A stretch of DNA of 14,350 bases from assembly GCA_002005505.1 (NCBI GenBank), contig KV908410.1:173599-187948 (forward strand), given 5' to 3'. Made by a program: the position numbers and the translations under genes. Below the pieces are notes generated by a model. The model searched no databases. It was not told the DNA's origin and saw only the letters and a list, made by a program, of their open reading frames with translations. The DNA is from Botryococcus braunii. Lineage: Eukaryota; Chlorophyta; Trebouxiophyceae. Shown here piece by piece: positions 1-8,522 of this stretch; position 1 is the first letter of the stretch, and every line of letters begins with the position of its first letter.

Positions 1-55
<55 letters not shown>
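1..55. repeat. (GA)n microsatellite, cut by the window edge
   Basis: This is an uninterrupted GA dinucleotide run that begins at the first base and ends before GGCACAAGG. Its true left end is outside the window. It is the same dinucleotide class as the longer tracts at 2433-2716 (CT on this strand) and 7689-7920, so the genome seems rich in GA/CT microsatellites. Confidence 0.97.
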
Positions 56-56
<1 letters not shown>

Positions 57-1119
57 CACAAGGATATAACACCAATGAGACCCCGACCATACTGTGAGTC
101 GCTCCCTCCCCCAGTGGTGGAAGCTTCTTTGCAGGCCCTGTGCCGGCTATGACGAGACATGTGCCCGCAAACATAAACACCATGGATACATGTCTAAGCG
201 AAGTGTGTATTCATCAGGAAGACATGTGATGTCCCCGCTCAATTGACTCACGTTCCATGGTGTGGACTCAATTGCTCTGTAGAATGAGCTTGGATGAGCA
301 GGTCAAGATGGTGCAACACCAACTGAACACGACAAGATGGTATGCAGCAGGCACACAGCCATCATTGCGTTCAGTTTTCCATCTTGAAGGGAATGTTCTG
401 CTAGTGTTTCCCCATGAGTGTGACTGACGTCATTGTGTTTTTCATGGTAGCCAGCACTGCTTGAGATATTTTACCTGTGCATTTCAAGGCAAGCCTCATA
501 TCCTGATTGCTGACACTGATCCCTTCCTGAACAAAGTGCTCTTTTGCAAGGACCCCCCGAGGGATCGGGCTGGGAGAGGGGGGGGGCATTTGACGTGTTT
601 GAGACTGCAGACCTATCTACTGAGGAGTGCCAAACAAGCGCCACGATTATGGAGTCACATGACAAGCCTTCTGGTGGACAAGGCCATGCATGGAAGCTTG
701 TATGGTGGGTTCAACCATCTATTTTCGGAAAGCTAGTTTCCTTAACTTCTTGTAGCGTCTCAACCAGTTCTACTTCCTTCGTTTTGTTGGCACTCTAGCG
801 ATCACGTCAATTTGCACATACTCTTTGCCCTTCTATTCTGGACTCAGCAGACTTTCAAATGCTGTTGTGAACACCCACCCACAGTACTGCGGACAGTCAC
901 GAGCAGATAGGCTCGGAGCCTATTTCACACAGGTTCAACCGATGGCAGCACAGTCATGAACCATGCCCTAAACCTCATTCATATGCTTAGTTGACAGCTG
1001 ACACAAGAGGATGGAGAGAATGGCTTAGACGAATGTGTCTTTGTCAAGTCATGGAACGCATGCCTGCTTGTGCATGGCATCAGTTATGCATCCAACAGAG
1101 ACTACCGAGCACGACTTAC
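56..1119. other. Probable intron or gene flank with no recognised exon
   Basis: This stretch lies downstream, on the minus strand, of the methyltransferase-like exon at 1120-1349, so at least part of it should be that gene's next intron. I looked on the minus strand for a counterpart of the second exon of the paralogous gene (11594-11736) and found none that convinced me. Open frames at 401-798 on both strands overlap each other and resemble nothing I know. The next exon is either left of the window or too diverged to recognise by eye. Confidence 0.5.
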
Positions 1120-1349
1120 CTACGGCGGCCGACAGTTGCTGAATGGTTTGCGGTCCCTTGAGCAATGCGTCAGCGATGTTTAGTTCTGTGATACTTAGAA
1201 CAAGATGGCTAACGACTCGGCCTCCTAAAGCCAGATCATGGATCCGCAGTGGTGCCGGCACAACCCAGTTGAGGAACGCCTGGATATACTGTACCAGGAT
1301 TACTACAAACTCTTGCAAAACCCAGGGTATGAACATACCCCATGTGCAT
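1120..1349 (-). CDS. Internal exon of O-methyltransferase-like gene (dimerisation region), partial
   Basis: This exon encodes about 76 residues with a hydrophobic leader followed by the motif APLRIHDLALGG and then an ISELN-like helix ending in GPQTIQQLSAAVG. This pattern fits the N-terminal dimerisation region of SAM-dependent O-methyltransferases of the plant COMT/acetylserotonin methyltransferase type. The acceptor is GCACGCAG just before the exon, after a T-rich stretch. The donor is G|GTAAGT, a perfect consensus, splitting a glycine codon after its first base. The exon aligns with 10434-10666 with the same acceptor phase, the same number of codons to the shared IQ, and about 27 of 56 identities from there on. 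An ATG occurs five codons in, but the conserved acceptor argues for an upstream exon carrying the true start. The SAM-binding domain is not in the window, so the substrate cannot be inferred. It could be part of a pseudogene. Confidence 0.75.
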
Positions 1350-2718
<1,369 letters not shown>

Positions 2719-2734
2719 CCCCCTCCCCCCTCCC

Positions 2735-3855
2735 GGTCGCTCGCTCTCCCTCTCCCTCTTTCTTCTGCTGCGTATCATAGACGAGAAAGCCTTGCAAGAT
2801 ACTTCAGGCGTCAAAGCCAGAAACTTTTGGGGCCACGTGGCACGTTCAGGCTGCTGGTACACAGTAGCAGCTACTAGCACCCAACACGGAAGGCAGAGAT
2901 CGTGCGTCCCTACGGAAAGAACTCTCGAGGGAATGGGGTGGTGTAACGGTCTCCTTTCGTACTTCGAAGTGATGAACATATACGGGGCTTGGCTACTTGT
3001 CAACCGTTCCATCCCGTGTTCGTGTCGACCTATCGGTGTCTACCATCCAGCCGGGTTGTCCCTGCAGGGGTTGTTATGGTACTTCAGCGGGCGGGAATGC
3101 GCGAACCTTCGGAAGACCAAGACCTTGTGGGTGGAGTCGCCAATTATACTGGTACTTAGCGTTTGCCCTTAGCAAGCTTAACCGAAACAAGCTTCGACCG
3201 TCTCATATCCGCTTCTTGTCTTACAGGGTGGGGGAAGAGGGGGGGGGGGGGCAGAAGGGCTTCCCGCACACTCCTATTTCAGAGCTGCAAGGATGGCAAC
3301 AGGTCAGAAACAGCATTGCAATGTCGATATCATTATTATTTGTACTGAAACTGGTGAATCGACGAGCCACCCGTCATGTTGTTGTGCGTGCCACCAGGTA
3401 TGGATGTTGGCATGGAATCATCACGCAACCAAAATCTCCGTGTGTTATATGAAGGGGTCCATTCCATCGCAGAATAGAAGAATGGATTCAGAGTCGGAGA
3501 TTGCCTGATTTCCAAATCTTCACTTAGTGCTACACCAACCCCAATCCGTACTACACCCCAAATAGTACTACACCACTGCGCTGTTAAGCCTCGGAGGTTT
3601 TACTGGGGAATATGAAACACTTGCCCGGAACGGGCGTCTTGCCTACCCACTGTCCGGGTTCGGGCCAGAAGCTCCACGGGAGGAGGGAAGGACGGAAGGG
3701 AGATCTAATTACACCCCGGAAGATTTAGGTTCTGGAAGGCAGAAAGAAAGGGACTACTTCAGCTGCACGGAGATGACTTCGAATATCTAAGAGTTAAATA
3801 TCTACCGGCGATCGGGAGGGAGCTGGATTTCACTTAACACTTAACCCGTGGCAGG
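2735..3855. other. Unassigned sequence left of the transposon
   Basis: No gene is recognisable. There is a 13-base G-run at 3239-3251. A short motif of the form TAGTNCTACACC is repeated three times at about 3525, 3547 and 3563. A small hairpin GCCCG-GAA-CGGGC lies near 3625-3637. Open frames such as 2997-3452 on the plus strand have no recognisable domain. The block at 3687-3735 resembles two others in the window (6651 and 8098) and may be an old dispersed repeat. Confidence 0.4.
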
Positions 3856-3863
3856 GTCGAGGC
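3856..3863. repeat. Left 8-bp target-site duplication (GTCGAGGC)
   Basis: GTCGAGGC lies directly against the left terminal repeat, and the identical octamer lies directly against the right one at 6229-6236. Eight-base duplications are the hallmark of hAT insertion. The perfect match between the copies shows that both transposon ends are intact and argues against very old age. Confidence 0.93.
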
Positions 3864-3877
3864 CAGTGAAATTTTTA
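3864..3877 (+). repeat. Left terminal inverted repeat of hAT element
   Basis: CAGTGAAATTTTTA matches the inverse complement of 6215-6228 at all 14 positions. The similarity stops at base 15, but both ends then share TTATGCCA/TTGGCA-type words slightly further in. Confidence 0.95.
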
Positions 3878-3890
3878 AGGAATCTTGGAG

Positions 3891-4001
3891 TTATGCCACT
3901 TGGCATAATTTGGCTCAGTAATTTATTTTTCGTCTGCCACAGGGTGGCAGACACGGCAGGAATAATTTAATTTCCCCCCGCCACGGTGGCAGAATTGGCA
4001 T
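3891..4001. promoter_or_regulatory. Left subterminal palindrome array, probable transposase-binding sites
   Basis: Six TGCCA or TGGCA pentamers fall within about 110 bp, mostly paired as palindromes: TTATGCCA-CT-TGGCATAA (3891-3908), GTCTGCCAC-AGG-GTGGCAGAC (3932-3952) and GCCAC-G-GTGGC (3980-3990). A single TGGCA lies at 3996. In characterised hAT elements such as Ac/Ds, short subterminal repeats bind the transposase N-terminal zinc finger, so these are the natural candidates here. The binding role is inference; the palindromes are plain in the sequence. Confidence 0.75.
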
Positions 4002-4030
4002 CAAATCAAGAGTTTCGCCAACTTACCACA

Positions 4031-4230
4031 GAACTCGCCGCTTTTGTACCTCTGCTGGAGTTTGATCACGAAACTCGCCTCTTCTGTAGCAGACCCCTAA
4101 CTCTGCTCGAGTTTGATCACGAAACTCGCCTCTTTTGTAGCAGACCCCTACCTCTGCTGGAGTTTGATCTCGAAACTCGCCTCTGCTCTAGCAGACCCTA
4201 TCTCTAGAGTCTGATCACAAAAGTCGCCGC
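4031..4230. repeat. 51-bp minisatellite inside the transposon
   Basis: Three clear units of 51 bp are marked by AAACTCGCC at 4071, 4122 and 4173, each with GTAGCAGACCC or a close variant downstream and GAGTTTGAT upstream. Degenerate partial copies flank them (GAACTCGCC at 4031, AAGTCGCCG at 4221). Because 51 is a multiple of three, the plus-strand frame stays open (about 3986-4207) with a repeated LLEFDHETRL-like peptide. I see no evidence that this is translated. Confidence 0.9.
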
Positions 4231-4698
4231 TCCTGTACCAGCTTTACCGCATACCCTTGTCTCGTTTAGAGTCATTGAATAACACTTCTGTTTTGATGTC
4301 TTGAAAGACTATCAATTCCAACACCCAACCTCTCCACTGCATTATTTGCACATGCACGATTCACTCGCAGCCCTTCTTGCTGTTTTTAATGCAACTTGAG
4401 CATGTATATACGCGTTTCCAACAACACACAACAAAGAATTCAAGCTCATCAGTAAATAGCAACACGAGGGATCTCTCCTTTGCAGGATACTTTTTGCCAT
4501 TCATTAACATTACAAAGCCATGCTGGAACCAATCGGATATTCAATACAAGCACCGGTGTGACAAACTTACTACATTCAATGCGGATGTCCAAGTAAGGTG
4601 CAGACTAGAACTATGGAAGGCCTGAACTAAACCGTTGGTTCTTTCATTCATCCTATCAAAATATGGCATCCATCACACTCTCATCAACAAAGGCGGCA
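4231..4698. other. Transposon interior, 3' of the transposase remnant, unassigned
   Basis: This AT-richer stretch lies between the minisatellite and the end of the transposase fragment. A plus-strand open frame at 4377-4625 (82 codons) shows no domain I recognise. The stretch probably includes the transposase 3' UTR. Confidence 0.4.
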
Positions 4699-5061
4699 TT
4701 ATGAGACCTTTTCATTGCCGAATGCCCAGCTGTGACAACTCTGCGTTCTTTGGCATTCAAAAGTAGTCAAGAGCTTTTCATAAGGGAAAGTTTTCATGTC
4801 ATACGCTGACATGAATAGCCTCACACAGTCGTTCAAGTGATTTTCACCCAAACGGCGATCGTTCTTCAAGAAATTCATACAAGAGATCAGGCGCTCGGCT
4901 TGCACAGAACTAACTGGAATGATCAACATGATCACCGCTAGTTTGACAAATTCTGAAATATCACGCCCTTCTCCTGCCTTCGAAAGGTAGGCCCAGACGT
5001 ATTGCGTCAAACTCTTGACCTCAACCTCTTCCTCCACGTGGAGGAAGAGGTTGAGGTGCAC
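4699..5061 (-). pseudogene. hAT transposase remnant, C-terminal dimerisation region
   Basis: The reading frame of about 120 residues holds a block typical of the hAT C-terminal dimerisation domain: a hydrophobic helix (EFVKLAVIMLIIPV, residues 37-50), then SSVQAERLISCMNFLKND (51-68), then a basic stretch and LNDCVRLFMSA. The glutamate of the AER triplet sits where hAT enzymes usually carry the last acidic residue of the catalytic triad; this assignment is inference. The frame ends at a stop 50 or so residues after the block, as expected for a C-terminus. Its first 15 or so residues come from the nested inverted repeats at 5018-5073, so the apparent start is not a real one. It continues the product of 5087-5710 in another frame. 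The general pattern resembles ZNF862-like domesticated or intact hAT proteins. Confidence 0.8.
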
Positions 5062-5073
5062 CTCAACCTCTTC
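5018..5073. repeat. Two overlapping perfect palindromes within the transposase remnant
   Basis: Bases 5018-5057 form a perfect 40-bp palindrome centred on CACGTG. Bases 5044-5073 form a perfect 30-bp palindrome centred on GTGCAC. The result is three copies of CCTCAACCTCTT in alternating orientation. The structure sits exactly where the transposase reading frame is lost. It could extrude as a hairpin or cruciform and looks like a fold-back or template-switch event during repair or replication. Confidence 0.95.
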
Positions 5074-5086
5074 TCAACTGCATCAT

Positions 5087-5710
5087 CTAAGGAGCTTTCG
5101 TCTTCAACATGCGAGCGAGCCTTTCTAGCCTGATCCTTCTAGCCTGATCCTCAGCTCTGCGTTTTGTGATTGCTGCACGGATTGATGGCACTCTCTCACG
5201 CATGATCTCCTTGAACCGCTTGGTCTGTGTGCGAAGCAAATCCCCATTTATGATAGGGGAAACGGTGATGTTGTTAGAAGAGCCCGCTATCTGCAACTTC
5301 TCTGTACCATAAAACCCAACTAGGACCTCAACAGAATTCTCAAGATCCACAAGTTGTGGCTTCACCCAATAGGACGCTTGCAAGACACTAAGTGCATCCA
5401 ACAAATCCGTATGCGGGAAACGCTCGTATAATTGCTCAGCCAATGTCCTTCCAATATCACAAACCTTCATGAGAATTTCATCAAGGCACCGTTGCCATGA
5501 CTCCTTGGTGATACTCTTCCCTCCAGATGTAAGATTATGGTATGAACGATGGGCATCTGATGTGTATGTGAGCCGACCCCCTGGCCCATTAAAAGCCAAA
5601 GGGCTGAACTTTGACGGAGACGCTTGAATCTTTATTAGGTTACGAAACGCCTCATCAATCAGCCCTTCACCATTCTTCATGTCATAATGCGATCTGATAA
5701 ATTTGTTCAT
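5087..5710 (-). pseudogene. hAT transposase remnant, central region
   Basis: This minus-strand frame gives 207 residues. It contains an LLDALSVLQASYW block (about residues 103-115) and a following basic helix rich in RR/ER (about 165-203), in the arrangement seen just ahead of the dimerisation domain in ZNF862-like hAT proteins. The BED-type zinc finger and the region with the first catalytic aspartates are absent: nothing similar is found between its start and the right end of the element. The first ATG lies at the open-frame edge, and an acceptor-like TTTATCAG just inside (near 5694) suggests this is the last exon of a spliced gene. The frame stops at TAG (5087-5089). A different frame stays open a little further (DESSLDDAVEK), so a frameshift lies near 5090-5110. 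Function as a transposase is unlikely. Confidence 0.75.
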
Positions 5711-5990
5711 AAAATGTCAGAAAGCAAAGTGAGAAGGGCCGTCCGTCTTTGGCAACCGAGTTCGCCAGTCAACAGAACCAGCGGTGGTGACTCATTCAGG
5801 ACTCCCTGGCAGGGACTCCCGAATGGCGATTCGGTAGTCCGGCTTCGGGCGGTTGCGCTCCCCGGCCTACCGTCTTCCGTAGCCGCTGGCCTTAATGCGG
5901 ACCGCCCTGGTGGCAGCCTACTAGCAGCCCACTCTGAGAGCATCTCAGTGAGAGGGCTCTGAGAGATCATGACCCTCGTCCGGAATACAG
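5711..5990. other. Transposon interior upstream of the transposase remnant
   Basis: This GC-rich segment would be expected to contain the transposase 5' exons or promoter. Open frames on both strands (plus 5687-5962, minus 5707-6027) show no zinc finger or catalytic motif I recognise. The N-terminal coding region seems deleted or replaced. Confidence 0.4.
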
Positions 5991-5992
5991 GG

Positions 5993-6213
5993 GTGGCAGA
6001 ATCGTCCCTTGAGAAATACATTTTCAAATGCCACCGTGGCAGAAATCCCTATCTTGAATTTTTTTTCCCTCTGCCACTCGGTGGCAGAATCAGCCTCACC
6101 GCATTTCTTTTTCGCTGCCTGAAATGGCAGAGTCGGAGGGTGCAAAATGGGATTATTCTGCCAGCCAACCGCTTGGAATTATTTAATTCTGCCAAAATGG
6201 CATAATTCTGCCA
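5993..6213. promoter_or_regulatory. Right subterminal palindrome array, probable transposase-binding sites
   Basis: Ten TGCCA/TGGCA pentamers lie within about 220 bp. Several are paired: TGCCAC-C-GTGGCA (6029-6041), TCTGCCAC-TCG-GTGGCAGA (6070-6088) and TGCCA-AAA-TGGCA (6190-6202). Single copies lie at 5994, 6125, 6159 and 6209. The second pair has the same 8-bp arms as 3933-3951 in the left array. In the roughly 2 kb between the arrays the same pentamers occur only about nine times, so the enrichment at the ends is strong. A role in transposase binding is inferred from other hAT elements. Confidence 0.75.
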
Positions 6214-6214
6214 C

Positions 6215-6228
6215 TAAAAATTTCACTG
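6215..6228 (-). repeat. Right terminal inverted repeat of hAT element
   Basis: TAAAAATTTCACTG is the exact inverse complement of 3864-3877. It abuts the right copy of the target-site duplication. Confidence 0.95.
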
Positions 6229-6236
6229 GTCGAGGC
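6229..6236. repeat. Right 8-bp target-site duplication (GTCGAGGC)
   Basis: This octamer is identical to 3856-3863 and directly follows the terminal repeat. Confidence 0.93.
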
Positions 6237-6339
6237 CCCACCCTGGTTCCGAGTCCCATCGAATTGGATAATTTCGGTTCCCACCTTTGGTTCCCGGCTC
6301 CATCGATAGTTTGCCCGAGTCATGATCGACTCTGGTAAT

Positions 6340-6451
6340 CTCGGTTCGAACCTCGGTTCCCACCTCGGTTCCCAGCTCCCTCAACTCCGGGGAGCTGAGG
6401 AAGGAAGGTGAGAACCGAGATGGAGACCGAGGTCGGAACCCGAGAATCGCG
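6340..6451. repeat. Imperfect inverted repeat built from CTCGGTTC units
   Basis: The left arm (about 6340-6385) has CTCGGTTCGAACCTCGGTTC and then further CCTCGGTTCCCA units. The right arm (about 6391-6451) has the complementary GAACCGAG, GACCGAGG and GGAACCCGAG in reverse order, so the arms could pair over some 40 bases with mismatches. Related TCGGTTCCCACC units extend left to about 6246. The TTCGAACC in the left arm resembles a tRNA B-box, but no tRNA can be folded around it. Confidence 0.75.
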
Positions 6452-7359
6452 GGCCGAGATCTCGGCCTAGATGGAGCTAGACGGATATACGCCTGCTGTT
6501 GTTAAGGGGGGAACCCTTCCATAGTGGCAAGCAGCGGGGGCAACCTGCACCCTGAGACGAAGAAAGTGGAAAATCCTATCATTGAGGAACATAGAAGGTC
6601 AAGAGATGCGCCGCATCAAAAGAACACTTAGAGGTGAGTAAAGCAGTGTCGAGGAAGGAAGGAAGGAGACCTTACACCCAGAACCAGCCAAATTTAGGTG
6701 CGGCTAACGGAGGATTCAGCAGGATATATAGCTAACGCATATGCATGGACACGTCAGACTAAACAAAACAGTGTACCTCGTAACCAAACATATGTATCAG
6801 CTGTGCACGAAGTCCGAAGCGCTCAGAAAAGCGGCAACTTTCCCCGTGTACGACCTAGGTGAGGCGGCAGAAGCGGGACAGGAATAGAGAATCCTTACTT
6901 AAGTAGGACTAGTAATATCTATGCCTCAATTCTAACTTTTTGGCACCGTGAAAAGTAGAGGCAACTTCATGTACTTTTCTGTGGTGCACCCAGAATCGAT
7001 GGACAATAGCAGAGGAACAACTGACGATAGAAAGAAGACAAGCCTGCAGACGTGTGCGTGCGGACGTGCACGTGACAGGACAAGCAGAGGGTAGCAAGCG
7101 GGGGTACTCAGACCACAGGGATGGAGCCCAAATTCGGAGGGCTTGTGCAAGGGGAAAGAAAGACGCAGCTGTGCCATCTGAAAACGCGCCGAGTCGGTTT
7201 GTTGTCCATTGGTTAAATAATCAACCAAAGGCGGCGGGAGACGCCACCTGGGGATGATAAGGGGGCAACGGCCACCAGCAGCGAACAGTGGAAACCAGCG
7301 CATCCTTGAAAAGCCACCACCTGGACGAATGGGACATGGCCGGGGTAACACATGTACAA
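6452..7359. other. Unassigned sequence right of the inverted repeat
   Basis: No gene is recognised. A GGAAGGAAGGAAGG tract at 6652-6666 begins a block to about 6752 that resembles 8097-8185. Open frames (minus 6909-7097, minus 6932-7423) lack any recognisable domain. Confidence 0.35.
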
Positions 7360-7931
<572 letters not shown>

Positions 7932-8300
7932 CGTACCCGGTGGGGTTAAGGGAGCAAGAGGGCTGGGGACTCCCGGCGGGGAGGGAAATAAGGGGCTTAT
8001 TACAACAGGTATCGATATGTGCCAGATGATTGAAATAACCTAAGAACGCCAGACGGAAAGCCATGGTGATGATGATGTCATTCCATTCCCTGTGTGGAAG
8101 GAAGGAAGGAAGGAAAATTACATCCAAAGACCAGCCACTAGGGCTGAAGAGGACGGCAGGACAATGAATGACCCATATCGTGGAAAGCCGCCGTGCAGGT
8201 GAGTAGCTGTATTGGTCTCCAGCACCAAGGTCGCATGTTTTAATCCACCTGGTGTTTCTGCAACATCTTTCAAGTCCCACCGGAGGCCAGGGTGGTGTGG
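7932..8300. other. Unassigned sequence between the GA tract and the 40-bp minisatellite
   Basis: I see no gene. A GGAAG repeat tract at 8098-8115 is followed by TTACATCCAAAGACCAGCCA, which resembles the sequence after the similar tract at 6652. A donor-like CAG|GTGAGT lies near 8198-8206, but no exon can be supported upstream of it. Confidence 0.35.
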
Positions 8301-8522
8301 GGCGAAGCAATGTGATATGGGGGGTGTGGAGCGTAATATGGGCGAAGTAGGGTGATATGGGGAGTGTGCAAAGTAATATGGGTGAAGCAGGGTGATAGGG
8401 GGAGTGTGCAAGGTAGTACGGGCGAAGCATGGTCAAATGGGGAGTGTGCAGGGAAACATGGACGAATCAGGGTGATGTTGGGGCGGGGGGGGGGGGGGGG
8501 AGCAGGGTGACATGGGGAGGGG
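8301..8522. repeat. 40-bp minisatellite
   Basis: Four head-to-tail 40-bp units lie at 8301-8340, 8341-8380, 8381-8420 and 8421-8460. Each starts GG(C/T)GAAGCA or similar and contains TGATATGGGGAGTGTG or a close variant. A fifth, degenerate unit begins at 8461 and runs into a 16-base G-run (8485-8500). A further fragment (AGCAGGGTGACATGGGGAGG) follows. Forty is not a multiple of three, so coding use is unlikely. Confidence 0.92.

Larger units (their letters stand above)
3864..6228. mobile_element. hAT-superfamily DNA transposon, structurally complete ends, defective transposase
   Basis: The element is 2365 bp. Its left end reads CAGTGAAATTTTTA, and the right end is its exact inverse complement (TAAAAATTTCACTG at 6215-6228), giving 14-bp perfect terminal inverted repeats. 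The CA.TG-type terminus and the 8-bp direct duplication GTCGAGGC on both sides are typical of hAT elements. Both subterminal regions hold many TGCCA/TGGCA palindromes. The interior carries a minus-strand hAT-like transposase remnant at 4699-5710, so the right end is the element's 5' side. A 51-bp minisatellite lies near the 3' side. Autonomous hATs are usually longer and encode 600 or more residues. Here only about 330 remain, in more than one frame, so this copy looks non-autonomous but could be mobilised in trans. The superfamily assignment rests on ends, duplication and transposase together. Confidence 0.92.

Noticed and set aside
590..650. Possible second exon of the minus-strand methyltransferase gene (a CAGTAG|ATAGG acceptor-like match to the paralog's exon start)
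   Set aside because: Only the first six bases agree with the paralog; the following translation lacks the RLYRVLR...GLFAE pattern.
6340..6360. tRNA gene suggested by the B-box-like GGTTCGAACC
   Set aside because: No matching A-box, acceptor stem or anticodon arm; the string is part of a CTCGGTTC repeat array.
8301..8522. CRISPR-like array
   Set aside because: Units are contiguous 40-bp tandem copies with no unique spacers, in a eukaryotic context.
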